DNA of 64,000 bases, taken from contig NZ_CP009248.1 of the NCBI RefSeq assembly GCF_001941505.1, positions 2,046,001 to 2,110,000 of the forward strand. Reading direction: 5' to 3'. A program made the translations under genes and the position numbers. How positions within the stretch are numbered: the stretch's first letter is position 1; every line of letters begins with the position of its first letter. Source of the DNA: Corynebacterium sphenisci DSM 44792. Its GTDB lineage: Bacteria; Actinomycetota; Actinomycetes; Mycobacteriales; Mycobacteriaceae. This document shows positions 1 through 7,526 of the stretch, piece after piece. The notes beneath the pieces are model-generated. The model was not told the origin of the DNA and searched no databases. It worked only from the letters and a program-made list of their open reading frames with translations.

Positions 1-295
1 GGTCCCCGTCGACGTCGTCGATGAGCAGCCCGTCGACCCCGTCGGCGGGGTCCTCGACCTCGGCGTGCACCATCTCCAGGTCCTCGGCCCCGGCGTCCGC
101 GCCGCGGCGGACCTCCTCGGCGCTGAACCGGGGCCGGCGGCGCGCGGCCACCGGCTCGCCCCCGGTGTGCAGCAGCCGGGTGCGGCCCAGCGCCTCCGAG
201 GTGCGCCGAATCGGTTCCCTGTTGCGCACCACCAGCGGCGCGAGCACGAAGGCCCACACCACGACGATGAGCACAAGGAGAAGTGAACTGGACAT
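1..295 (-). CDS. glpR: GlpR/SepX-type membrane protein (N-terminal part; runs off the window)
   Basis: Only the first 98 codons are present. The product opens with MSSSLLLVLIVVVWAFVLAP, one N-terminal transmembrane helix (about residues 4-23), followed by a cytoplasmic stretch rich in Arg and acidic residues. In Corynebacteriales the single-pass protein encoded beside galU, glp and rimJ is the membrane receptor of Glp in the divisome/elongasome; that assignment here rests on position and topology. The start is fixed by a good ribosome site (aggagga, 7 nt upstream) and a TAGGGT -10 element at 361-366. The gene lies 114 bp downstream of the acetyltransferase on the same strand. The C-terminal end is outside the window, so length and the receptor-peptide region cannot be judged. 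Confidence 0.75.
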   Translation of the reverse strand, partial: MSSSLLLVLIVVVWAFVLAPLVVRNREPIRRTSEALGRTRLLHTGGEPVAARRRPRFSAEEVRRGADAGAEDLEMVHAEVEDPADGVDGLLIDDVDGD

Positions 296-360
296 GCGGG
301 GTCTCCTCCTGTTGCCGTGACGACCAGGCCCTTCCCCGACCTGAAGCACTGTCACGATCC

Positions 361-366
361 ACCCTA
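361..366 (-). promoter_or_regulatory. -10 element for glpR
   Basis: TAGGGT on the minus strand, about 65 nt upstream of the glpR start codon. The transcript would carry a leader with the aggagga ribosome site. No convincing -35. Confidence 0.45.
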
Positions 367-409
367 AACGCCGGGGCGGCCGCACCGGCCCCGCCACGCC
401 GGGCCCGGC

Positions 410-1087
410 TCAGCCCGGGGCCAGGCCGTAGACCGAGGAATCATCGGGGCCCCCGTGGTCCCCGGCGACCGGCTCGGCCCACCCGGCGGCGAGGATCGAC
501 TGCACCGCCCCGGGCTCGCCCGGCCCCGGGGCGAGCCGGGCGGCGAGCAGATGATCCCGCCAGCGCCCGTCGACGCGCAGGCTGGCGCGCAGCAGCCCCT
601 CCCGGCGGAAGCCGCAGCGGGCGAGCACCGCCCGGGAGGCGGCGTTGTCCGGCAGCACCGTGGCGGTCACCCGGTGCACCCCCACCGCATGGGCGTGGTC
701 GGCGGCCAGGGCCAGCGCCGCGGTGGCCACCCCGCCGCCGCGCGCGGCCGGGGCCACCCAGTAGCCGACGCTGCACTCGGCCTCCGGGAAGGGCCGCCAG
801 TCGGCGAGGGTGAGCTGGCCGGCGAAGCGGCCGTCGAGCTCGATGGCGGCGCTGGCCACCCCGCCGGGCGGGGCGCCCGCGCCGACCCCGGCCCGGGAGG
901 CGGTGAGGTAGGCGCGGAAGGCGCGCCGGGAGTGCCGGGCCGCCCAGGGCCCGCGGGCCTCCGGCTCCACGGCGCGCAGGCCTGCCTCGTCGGCGGCCCG
1001 CGCCGCCCGCCACGCCGGGTGATCGGCGCGGCGCAGCGGGCGCAGCCGCACGATCCCGGCCGGCACCCGCAGCCGCTCGGTGCGCAT
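410..1087 (-). CDS. RimJ-like GNAT N-acetyltransferase
   Basis: 225-aa protein of the RimJ/RimL branch of the GNAT fold. RimJ-type enzymes acetylate protein N-termini or small amines with acetyl-CoA. Around residues 110-165 lies the acetyl-CoA loop RGGGVATAAL, followed by the typical tail VLPDNAASRAVLARCGF (motif B, Asn-x-x-Ser-x-x-x-Leu...Gly-Phe). The start is an ATG 23 bp after the glp stop on the same strand, so it is probably cotranscribed with galU and glp. This galU-glp-rimJ-glpR order matches C. glutamicum and M. tuberculosis (recalled, not searched). The substrate is unknown. The conserved neighbourhood suggests a link to envelope or division functions, but that is inference. Confidence 0.8.
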   Translation of the reverse strand: MRTERLRVPAGIVRLRPLRRADHPAWRAARAADEAGLRAVEPEARGPWAARHSRRAFRAYLTASRAGVGAGAPPGGVASAAIELDGRFAGQLTLADWRPFPEAECSVGYWVAPAARGGGVATAALALAADHAHAVGVHRVTATVLPDNAASRAVLARCGFRREGLLRASLRVDGRWRDHLLAARLAPGPGEPGAVQSILAAGWAEPVAGDHGGPDDSSVYGLAPG

Positions 1088-1110
1088 CGCCGCCCCGGCC
1101 CCGCCCGCGC

Positions 1111-2361
1111 CTAGGCCTGCCGGGACAGGAAGAGCACGTCGACGACCTCGCCGGCGCGCACCCGGTCCACCTCGTCGGGCACCACGATGAGGCAGTTGGC
1201 CTCGCTGAGCCCGGCGAGCAGATGCGCGCCCCGGCCGCCGGGGGCGCCCAGCGGCTGCACCAGGTACTCCCCGGTGTCCCGGTCCCGCATCAGCTGGCCG
1301 CGCACGTAGCCGCGCCGGCCCGGGGTGGACTCCACCGGGGCGGCGGCCCGGGCGGCGACCATCCGGCGCCGCGGGTTGCGCTTGCCCAGGGCGATCCGCA
1401 CCAGGGGCCGCACCATCACCTCGAAGACCACCAGGGCGGCCAGGGAGTTGGCGGGCAGCAGGAAGGTGGGCACCCGGTCCTCGCCGAGCAGCCCGAAGCC
1501 CTGCACCGACCCGGGGTGCATCGCCACCCGGGTGACGTCGACCTCGCCGAGTTCGGCGAGCACCTCGCGCACCGCCGCCCCGGCGGCGCCGCCCACCGCC
1601 CCGGAGATCACCAGGATCTCGGACTTGATGAGCTGGCCCTCCAGGATCTCCCGGATCCGGCGGGGCTCCCCGGCGGCGATGCCCACCCGGTGCACCTCCG
1701 CCCCGGCGTCCCGGCCGGCCGCGGCCAGGGCGTAGGAGTTGACGTCGAAGACCTGGCCGAGGCCGGGGTCCCGGTCGATGTCCACCAGCTCCGGGCCCAC
1801 CGAGACCACCGACATCCGGGGCCGGGGGTGCACCAGCACCTTCGCCCGGCCCACCGCGGCGAGCAGCCCCACCTGGGCCGGGGAGATCACCGAGCCGGTG
1901 GACACGGCCACGTCCCCGGTCTGCACGTCATCGCCGACCCGGCGCACGAAATCCCCGGAGGACACCGGGCGCAGCGCGGTGACCCGGCGCCGGCCCCGGT
2001 CGGTCCAGTCCAGGGGCAGCACCGCGTCGGCGAGGGTGGGCAGCGGCGCCCCGGTGTGCACCCGCACCGCCTGCTTGGGCTGCAGCCGCAGCGGATGGTG
2101 CGAGCCGGCGGGCACCTCCCCCACCACCGGCAGCCGCACCTCGGTGAACTCGGCGAGGGATTCGGTGGAGCCGGCGTTGACGTCCACGGCGCGCACCGCG
2201 TAGCCGTCGATGGCGGCCTGGGTGAACCCGGGCAGCGGGCGCTCGGCGACGACCTCCTCGGCGCAGAGCAGGCCGAGCGCCTCCGAGATGGCCACCCGCA
2301 CCGGGTCCGGCATCGCCGCGGCGGCGGTGATCGCCGCCAGCTGCTCCTCCACCGGGCGCAT
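1111..2361 (-). CDS. glp: Glp, MoeA/gephyrin-like FtsZ-binding protein
   Basis: 416-aa MoeA-family protein with the MoeA N-terminal region (about 1-170), the MPT-binding MoCF fold (about 180-320; GAVGGAAGAAVREVL, MHPGSVQGFG) and the C-terminal barrel domain. In Corynebacteriales the MoeA paralogue encoded between galU and rimJ is Glp, which has been repurposed to bind FtsZ and the membrane protein GlpR and link septation to polar growth. A molybdopterin molybdenumtransferase role is the alternative. Position favours Glp. Its ATG overlaps the galU stop (TGATG), implying translational coupling. No other Moco biosynthesis gene except a MoaB-like one lies in the window. Confidence 0.8.
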   Translation of the reverse strand: MRPVEEQLAAITAAAAMPDPVRVAISEALGLLCAEEVVAERPLPGFTQAAIDGYAVRAVDVNAGSTESLAEFTEVRLPVVGEVPAGSHHPLRLQPKQAVRVHTGAPLPTLADAVLPLDWTDRGRRRVTALRPVSSGDFVRRVGDDVQTGDVAVSTGSVISPAQVGLLAAVGRAKVLVHPRPRMSVVSVGPELVDIDRDPGLGQVFDVNSYALAAAGRDAGAEVHRVGIAAGEPRRIREILEGQLIKSEILVISGAVGGAAGAAVREVLAELGEVDVTRVAMHPGSVQGFGLLGEDRVPTFLLPANSLAALVVFEVMVRPLVRIALGKRNPRRRMVAARAAAPVESTPGRRGYVRGQLMRDRDTGEYLVQPLGAPGGRGAHLLAGLSEANCLIVVPDEVDRVRAGEVVDVLFLSRQA

Positions 2362-3329
2362 CAGGCGCCCCGGCCCGATCCGTCGTCGCGGGCGGCGGCG
2401 GTGTCGTCCTCGGCCAGCCGGGCCTGAAGGTAGCGGCGCAGCCCCGGCCCGTACTCGGGGGCGGCCAGGCCGAAGTCCACGCAGGCCCGGATGAACCCGC
2501 CCGGGTTGCCCAGGTCATGGCGGAAGCCGTCGTGCACCACCACGTGCACCGGGTGGCCGTCCTCGATGAGCGCCTCGATGGCGTCGGTGAGCTGGTACTC
2601 GCCGCCCTTGCCGCGCGGGATCGCGCGCAGCGCGTCGAACACCGCCCGGTCCAGCAGGTAGCGGCCCACCGCGGCGAAGTTCGAGGGCGCCTCCGCCGGC
2701 TCCGGCTTCTCCACCATCCCGCGCACCCGCTTGACGTCGGCGAAGCCCTCCTCGGCGCAGTCGGCGATGTCGAAGACCCCGTAGCTGGAGACCTCCTCCC
2801 GGGGCAGCTCCAGGGCGCACAGCACGCTGCCGCCGAAACGGGCGCGCACCTCGGCCATCCGGTCCATCACCCCGCGCGGCAGCACCAGGTCATCGGGCAG
2901 CATCACCGCCACCGCGTCCTCGTCGGCGTCGAGCAGCTCCTCGGCGACGAGCACCGCATGCCCCAGGCCCAGCGGGCGCTCCTGCACCACCGGGGCGACC
3001 GTGATCACCTCGCAGGCCCGGTTGACCTTGTCCGCGATGGCGTCCTTGCCGCGCTCGCGCAGGGTCTCCTCCAGATCGGGGCGGGGGCGGAAGTGGCCGA
3101 GCACCCCCTCCTTGTGCGGGGCGGTGACCACCGCCAGCCGGGTCGCCCCCGCGGCGGCGGCCTCCTCGGCGATCATCTCGATGCCCGGGGTGTCCACCAC
3201 CGGCAGCAGCTCCTTGGGCACCGTCTTCGTCGCGGGCAGGAACCGGGTGCCCATCCCCGCGGCGGGGACGATCACCGTCCGCACGCTCGTCCGGGTGGCC
3301 TTCGAGGGGTCAGCGTCGGGGGAGATCAT
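2361..3329 (-). CDS. galU: UTP--glucose-1-phosphate uridylyltransferase
   Basis: 322-aa GalU. It makes UDP-glucose from UTP and glucose-1-phosphate, a precursor for trehalose, glycogen and cell-envelope glycans. The nucleotide-binding N-terminus VIVPAAGMGTRFLPATKTVP and KELLPVVDTP, plus the DLVLPRGVMDRM and GEYQLTDAI segments, are diagnostic. The reading frame is open upstream by 146 codons. The start chosen is the ATG at 3327-3329 because the protein then begins 17 residues before the VRTVIVPAAG core and because a TAGGAT -10 ends 7 nt upstream with no ribosome site, i.e. a leaderless start. Its stop overlaps the glp start by one base. Confidence 0.93.
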   Translation of the reverse strand: MISPDADPSKATRTSVRTVIVPAAGMGTRFLPATKTVPKELLPVVDTPGIEMIAEEAAAAGATRLAVVTAPHKEGVLGHFRPRPDLEETLRERGKDAIADKVNRACEVITVAPVVQERPLGLGHAVLVAEELLDADEDAVAVMLPDDLVLPRGVMDRMAEVRARFGGSVLCALELPREEVSSYGVFDIADCAEEGFADVKRVRGMVEKPEPAEAPSNFAAVGRYLLDRAVFDALRAIPRGKGGEYQLTDAIEALIEDGHPVHVVVHDGFRHDLGNPGGFIRACVDFGLAAPEYGPGLRRYLQARLAEDDTAAARDDGSGRGA

Positions 3330-3336
3330 GCTGCGG

Positions 3337-3342
3337 ATCCTA
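3337..3342 (-). promoter_or_regulatory. -10 element, leaderless promoter of galU
   Basis: TAGGAT on the minus strand, 7 nt before the galU ATG. No Shine-Dalgarno lies in between. Probably drives galU-glp-rimJ. Confidence 0.6.
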
Positions 3343-3416
3343 CCCGGGTTCACCGCCCCCGCCCGGGATGCGAGGCCGAGTGCCGGGCCGCGGGCCCGGC
3401 CGATCCGGCCCGCGGG

Positions 3417-3422
3417 TAGCCT
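3417..3422 (+). promoter_or_regulatory. -10 element, leaderless promoter of the cyclo-ligase gene
   Basis: TAGCCT, 7 nt before the ATG at 3430. Divergent from the galU promoter with about 75 bp between the two -10 elements. Confidence 0.55.
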
Positions 3423-3429
3423 GCGGGCC

Positions 3430-4062
3430 ATGGAGCCGCGCACCCCCGAGGAGTCCGCCGGCGCCGCCAAGGCGGCGCTGCGCGCCCGGCTGCTGCGCGC
3501 CCGCGACGAGCGCGATCCGCGCACCCGGGCCGCCGAGGACGCGGCCCTGGTGGCGCGGGCGCTGTCCTGGGTGGACGGGCTCGCCGGGGCCCGCGGCCGG
3601 CCGCTCACCCTCGCCGCGCACGCCCCGGCCGGGACGGAGCCGGCCGCGGCCGCGGATCTGGTGGCGGCGCTGGCCGGCTCCGCGGCGGTGGCCCGGCTGC
3701 TGCTGCCGGTGTGCCCGCCGGGGCCGCCGGCGGCGCTGCGCTGGGCCCGCTTCGACGGCCGGCTCACCCGGGGCCGCTTCGGCCTGGCCGAACCGGCCGG
3801 GCCGGCGCTGGGGCCGGCGGCGCTGGGCGCGGCGGATGCGGCGCTGCTGCCGGGCCTGGCCGCCGACCGCGAGGGGATGCGGCTGGGCCGCGGCGCCGGC
3901 TACTACGACCGCTCCCTGGCCGGCTTCGCCGGCGCGACGGCGGTGCTGCTGCACCCGCCGGAGCTGCTCGCCGCGGTGCCCCATGACCGGCATGACCGGC
4001 CGGTGGGGGCGATCCTCACCGCCGCGGGAACCGTGCGGACCCCGGCCGCGTCCAAGGGGTAG
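3430..4062 (+). CDS. 5-formyltetrahydrofolate cyclo-ligase
   Basis: 210-aa enzyme that converts 5-formyl-THF with ATP to 5,10-methenyl-THF, returning the storage folate to one-carbon metabolism. The N-terminal helix KAALRARLLRARDERDP and the C-terminal signature LGRGAGYYDRSLAGF (nucleotide/folate site), with the final PHDRHDRPVGAILT, identify the family. The frame is open much further upstream (to 3001) but overlaps galU antisense. The ATG at 3430 is supported by the family N-terminus and a TAGCCT -10 seven nt upstream (leaderless). Divergent from galU. The next gene follows after 35 bp, probably in the same transcript. Confidence 0.9.
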   Translation: MEPRTPEESAGAAKAALRARLLRARDERDPRTRAAEDAALVARALSWVDGLAGARGRPLTLAAHAPAGTEPAAAADLVAALAGSAAVARLLLPVCPPGPPAALRWARFDGRLTRGRFGLAEPAGPALGPAALGAADAALLPGLAADREGMRLGRGAGYYDRSLAGFAGATAVLLHPPELLAAVPHDRHDRPVGAILTAAGTVRTPAASKG

Positions 4063-4097
4063 GGGCGCGGCGGCCGCGCCCCGGGGGAGGGGGCGTG

Positions 4098-4730
4098 ATG
4101 CGGCGGGGCTGGCGGATCCGGCGGTGGCCGGGCGGGCGCGGGGCCCGGGACCGGGCCGCCCGGCGCCGGCTGGCCGCCGCGGCGCTGGTGGCCCTGGCCG
4201 CGGCCTCGGCGGCGGCGGATCTGCGCCACCCCGGACGGGGCCGGGAGACCGTGGCGGTGGCCGCCCGGGGCCTGGCCGCCGGGCACCGGGTGGCCGCGGG
4301 CGACGTCGCCGCCCGGGGGATCCCGCCGGAGGAGGTGCCCGAGGCGGCGCTGGCCGGCCCGGCGGCGGCGGTGGGCCGCACCCTGGCCGGGCCGGTGACC
4401 GCCGGGGAGGTGCTCACCGAGGCCCGGTTCACCGGCACCCGGCTGGCGGAGCTGCTCACCGGGCGCGGCGATGCCGCGATCGTGGCGGTCACCCCGGGCG
4501 ATCCGGGGCTGCTGCCGGCGCTGGCGGTGGGCGATGCGGTGGACGTGCTCGCCGCCGGGGCGGGTGCGGCGGCCACCCCGGTGGCCCGCGGCGCCCGGGT
4601 GGTGCGGGTGGATCCGGAGGGCGCGGTGCTGCTGGCGGCCGAGCCGGCGGCCGCGGCGGCGGTGGCCGCCGCCGGCCTGGCCGCCCCGCTGACCCTGGTC
4701 TTCGCCGGGGCGGCCCCGCCGCCGGGCTGA
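4098..4730 (+). CDS. SAF-domain protein (CpaB/RcpC-like), probably secreted or membrane-anchored
   Basis: 210-aa protein with a basic N-terminus, one hydrophobic segment (LAAAALVALAAASAAA, about residues 27-42) and a SAF/CpaB-type domain: VAVAARGLAAGHRVAAGDVA, then ARGIPPEEVPEAAL and GRTLAGPVTAGEVLT. SAF domains of this type occur in Flp-pilus assembly proteins and in antifreeze-like or altronate-dehydratase proteins. In Corynebacterium a stand-alone version commonly sits between the cyclo-ligase and mscL. A ribosome site (ggagggggg) precedes two possible starts, GTG 4095 and ATG 4098; the ATG is preferred. No pilus genes are nearby, so its role is unknown. Confidence 0.75.
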   Translation: MRRGWRIRRWPGGRGARDRAARRRLAAAALVALAAASAAADLRHPGRGRETVAVAARGLAAGHRVAAGDVAARGIPPEEVPEAALAGPAAAVGRTLAGPVTAGEVLTEARFTGTRLAELLTGRGDAAIVAVTPGDPGLLPALAVGDAVDVLAAGAGAAATPVARGARVVRVDPEGAVLLAAEPAAAAAVAAAGLAAPLTLVFAGAAPPPG

Positions 4731-4744
4731 GCGGGGGCGGTGAT

Positions 4745-4750
4745 TAGGGT
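4745..4750 (+). promoter_or_regulatory. -10 element for mscL
   Basis: TAGGGT, 88 nt upstream of the mscL ATG, 15 nt after the stop of the preceding gene. Gives mscL its own transcript with a short leader. Confidence 0.4.
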
Positions 4751-4838
4751 GGTGGCCCGCATGCGCCGCCCGGGGCCGATCCCGGCCCCGGCGGCGCCGG
4801 CCGTACCCCAGCCCCCGCGGAAAGGACACCCCCACCCC

Positions 4839-5285
4839 ATGCTCGCCGGCTTCCGGAACTTCCTCATGCGCGGCAACGTCATCGACCTGGCGGTCGGCGT
4901 CGTGGTCGGCTCCGCCTTCACCGCCATCGTCACCGCCTTCACGGACAACCTGCTGGAGCCGCTCATCGCCGCGATCGGCGGGGAGGGCTCCATCGGCCTG
5001 GGCTTCCTGCTGCGCAAGGGCAACCCGGAGACCTTCGTCAACATCGGGGCGGTGATCACCGCGGCGGTGAACTTCCTGCTCATCGCGGCGGTGGTGTACT
5101 TCCTCATCGTGGTGCCGATGAACAAGCTGGAGCAGCTGCGCCAGCACCGGCTGGGCACCACCGCCGAGGAGGAGGTCACCGAGGCGGATCTGCTCACCGA
5201 GATCCGGGATCTGCTCGCCGAGCGGACCGCGGCCGGGCCGGCCGGCGGGGCCACCGCGGACGGGTCCGGGGAGCGGGCGGAGTAG
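4839..5285 (+). CDS. mscL: Large-conductance mechanosensitive channel
   Basis: 148-aa MscL, the homopentameric channel that opens at high membrane tension to release solutes on hypo-osmotic shock. Visible are the N-terminal amphipathic helix MLAGFRNFLMRGN, TM1 (VIDLAVGVVVGSAFTAIVTAFT), a short periplasmic loop, TM2 (ITAAVNFLLIAAVVYFLIVV) and the cytoplasmic helix with KLEQLR. The frame is open 33 codons upstream, but the family N-terminus and the ribosome site aaagga fix the ATG at 4839. It converges with the small minus-strand gene that starts 4 bp beyond its stop, and lies in the conserved mprAB-pepD-moaB2-mscL neighbourhood. Confidence 0.95.
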   Translation: MLAGFRNFLMRGNVIDLAVGVVVGSAFTAIVTAFTDNLLEPLIAAIGGEGSIGLGFLLRKGNPETFVNIGAVITAAVNFLLIAAVVYFLIVVPMNKLEQLRQHRLGTTAEEEVTEADLLTEIRDLLAERTAAGPAGGATADGSGERAE

Positions 5286-5289
5286 CCGC

Positions 5290-5520
5290 TCAGCCCCAGT
5301 GCGGGGGCCGCTGGGCCTCCCAGAAGCCCCGGTCCAGGCCGATGGCCTCCTCCGGGGTCTCCGGTTCCGCGCCGATCCGGCGCGGGGCCGCCCGCCCGGG
5401 CCGCGCCGGCCGCCCGGTGGGCGCGGCGTCCGCGCCGGCCCCGCCGCGGGGCACCGGGTCAATCCGGCGCCGGGCGCGGCGGCGCCGCCGGGGCCGGCGG
5501 GCCGGGCCCGGCCCGTTCAC
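5290..5520 (-). CDS. Small hypothetical protein, translationally coupled to moaB2
   Basis: 76-aa protein not recognised as any named family. It is strongly basic in the first half ([20 protein letters not shown]) and ends in an acidic/aromatic tail, EPETPEEAIGLDRGFWEAQR then PPHWG. The open frame continues upstream inside moaB2. A GTG at 5518-5520 overlaps the moaB2 TGA (GTGA), the same coupling used by several other gene pairs in this window, and makes it the second gene of a moaB2 operon. The downstream end is 4 bp from the mscL stop. Conserved tail-like composition rather than random antisense argues that it is real. The function is unknown. Confidence 0.55.
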   Translation of the reverse strand: MNGPGPARRPRRRRRARRRIDPVPRGGAGADAAPTGRPARPGRAAPRRIGAEPETPEEAIGLDRGFWEAQRPPHWG

Positions 5521-6068
5521 TGCACCCGCCAGCGGCCCAGGTCCGAGATGACGTGGTGCACCAGCGGCAGCACCGTGGCCATCCCGTCGCGGATCGCGGC
5601 CCGGGAGTCGGCGAGGTTGACGATCACGGTGGAGCCGGAGACCCCGGCCAGGCCCCGGGAGAGCCCCGCGTCGGCGGCGCCGACGGCCAGCCCGGAGGCG
5701 CGCACCGCCTCCTCGATCCCGCACAGCCGCCGGTCCAGCACCTTCTCCGTGGCCTCCGGGACCCGGTCCCGGGGGCCCACCCCGACCCCGCCGACGGTGA
5801 CCACCAGATCGGCGCCGCCGACCACCGCGGTCTCCAGGGCCTGGCGGACCCGGGTCTTCTCCGCGGGGGCTCGGATCACCGCGTCCACCTTCAGCCCGTC
5901 CTCGTCGAGCAGTTCGGCGACCAGGGCGCCGGCCCGGTCATCGGCCCGGGGATGGTCCCCGACCAGCACCACCAGGGCCCGGCGGCGCAGGTCCTCGTCG
6001 CGCAGCAGCTGCTCCACCTGCGCCAGGGTGCCCGCGTCGGGTTCGTTGTCCACGTCCGGGTTCGTCAT
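5517..6068 (-). CDS. moaB2: MoaB/Mog-family molybdopterin-binding protein
   Basis: 183-aa MoCF-fold protein. MoaB/Mog proteins bind or adenylylate molybdopterin during molybdenum cofactor synthesis. The key motifs ADLVVTVGGVGVGPRDRVPEAT (TGGTG-like loop, here VGGVG) and LSRGLAGVSGSTVIVNLADS are present. The TGG start of the classical TGGTG motif is replaced by VGG, so activity is not certain. The start is the ATG at 6066-6068 with the ribosome site gaggagagga; an upstream extension of 24 codons lacks support. In M. tuberculosis the gene after mprA-mprB-pepD is moaB2, which matches this order. The next upstream gene on this strand is htrA/pepD, 68 bp away. Confidence 0.8.
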   Translation of the reverse strand: MTNPDVDNEPDAGTLAQVEQLLRDEDLRRRALVVLVGDHPRADDRAGALVAELLDEDGLKVDAVIRAPAEKTRVRQALETAVVGGADLVVTVGGVGVGPRDRVPEATEKVLDRRLCGIEEAVRASGLAVGAADAGLSRGLAGVSGSTVIVNLADSRAAIRDGMATVLPLVHHVISDLGRWRVQ

Positions 6069-6136
6069 GATCCTCTCCTCGTTCGGGCCGGCCGCGCATG
6101 CGCGGGCGGCCGGGGGCCCGGACTGCGCCGCGCCCG

Positions 6137-7384
6137 TCATTCCCGGGCCGCCTCGAGGGTGACGTCCAGGGTGCGCGGATCCGCGCCGTCGGGGTCGGCG
6201 ACGGTGAGGGTGACGGTGTCGCCGACCGCGCGGGAGCGGATCGCCGCGATGAGCGCCACACCCGAGTCGATTCTCCGTTCATCCACCTTCACAATCAGAT
6301 CCCCGGCGCGCAAGCCCGCCCGGTCCGCGGCACCCCCGGGCACGATCTCGCCGACGAGGGCGCCGCCGGCGGAGCGGGTGTCGATGCGGGCGTTGATCGC
6401 CGGCATGGTCACCTGGCCATCGTCGATCAGCTCATCGGCGATCCGGCGGGCCTGGTCCACCGGGATGGCGAAGCCGAGGCCGATGCTGCCGGCCTGCTCC
6501 CCCGGCCCGCCGGTGTTGGAGGCGATCACCGAGGGCACCCCGATGAGGTTGCCGGCCATGTCCACCAGGGCGCCGCCGGAGTTGCCGGGGTTGATCGCCG
6601 CATCGGTCTGGATGGCGTCGATGACGCTGGCCTCCCCGCCCGGCCCGGAGGCGCTCACCGGGCGGTTCAGGGCGGAGACGATCCCGGAGGTCACCGTGGC
6701 GGTCAGGCCCAGCGGGGAGCCCACCGCGACCACCTCCTGGCCGACCTGCACCCCGGCGGACTCGCCGAGGGTGATCGGGGTCAGCCCGCGCACGTCGAGG
6801 ATCCGGATCACCGCGATATCGGTCTGCGGGTGGCTGGCGATGAGCTCCGCCGGATGCGCGCTGCCGTCGTTGAGCAGCACGCTCATCCGGGCCCCGGGGG
6901 CGTCGGCGTCGGCGACGACGTGGTGGTTGGTGAGCACCAGCCCGTCCGAGGAGAGGATCGACCCGGAGCCGGTGTCGATCCCGCGGCCGGTCGCGACCTG
7001 GATGGACACCACCGAGGGCAGCACCTTCTGCGCCACCTCCTCGATGGAGCCGGCCGGGGCGGGCTGCTCCCGCGGGGTGGCGGGCCGCTCCAGGGCGTTG
7101 CCCGGCGGGGCCTGCCCGCCGGCGGGGTCGTCCGCGCCGGCGACCATGCCGCCGGCGACCCCGCCGACGGCGGCGGAGCCGAGCATCAGCGCCGCCACCG
7201 CGAGCAGGCCCACCCCCCGGCGGCCGCCCCGGCCGCCGGCGTCGGCCGGGGCGGCCGGCGGCGCCGCGCCGGGGTCGGCCGCCGCGGCGGGGCCGTGCGC
7301 GGCGCGGGGATCGGCGGCCCAGGACCGGGCCGCCGCGGCGGCGGGGTCGTGGGTGGGGTCGTGGGCGGGCGGTTCGGGGGGCAT
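6137..7384 (-). CDS. pepD: HtrA/DegP-like membrane serine protease (PepD)
   Basis: 415-aa envelope-stress protease of the HtrA family. In order: Pro/Ala-rich cytoplasmic head, one TM helix (GVGLLAVAALMLGSAAVGGV, about residues 60-80), a trypsin-like domain with the triad His in LVLTNHHVVAD, Asp in QTDIAVIRI and Ser in NPGNSGGALVD, then a C-terminal PDZ domain (GALVGEIVPGGAADRAGLRAGD). It degrades or refolds damaged extracytoplasmic proteins. An ATG nine codons upstream (7411) lacks a ribosome site, whereas the ATG at 7382-7384 has GGAGG five nt before it, so the shorter start was chosen. It follows mprB, and in mycobacteria MprAB controls pepD. Confidence 0.88.
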   Translation of the reverse strand: MPPEPPAHDPTHDPAAAAARSWAADPRAAHGPAAAADPGAAPPAAPADAGGRGGRRGVGLLAVAALMLGSAAVGGVAGGMVAGADDPAGGQAPPGNALERPATPREQPAPAGSIEEVAQKVLPSVVSIQVATGRGIDTGSGSILSSDGLVLTNHHVVADADAPGARMSVLLNDGSAHPAELIASHPQTDIAVIRILDVRGLTPITLGESAGVQVGQEVVAVGSPLGLTATVTSGIVSALNRPVSASGPGGEASVIDAIQTDAAINPGNSGGALVDMAGNLIGVPSVIASNTGGPGEQAGSIGLGFAIPVDQARRIADELIDDGQVTMPAINARIDTRSAGGALVGEIVPGGAADRAGLRAGDLIVKVDERRIDSGVALIAAIRSRAVGDTVTLTVADPDGADPRTLDVTLEAARE

Positions 7385-7526
7385 GACGCCTCCGGGCTGG
7401 GAATCGGTCATGCCGAGAGGGTGCCCGGGAAAACTGATGAATCCCTGAGAGGGATGGCCTATTTCCCGGTGAATACGGTCACCGCAGCTCACCGGGGGCG
7501 GATCCGCCGGGGCCGGTGGCGCCGGC

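Noticed and set aside
4761..4838. In-frame ATG 26 codons upstream of mscL, near a TAGGGT element
   Set aside because: Distance from the -10 is 10 nt, outside the 6-8 nt seen elsewhere, and the MscL family N-terminus with aaagga fixes 4839.
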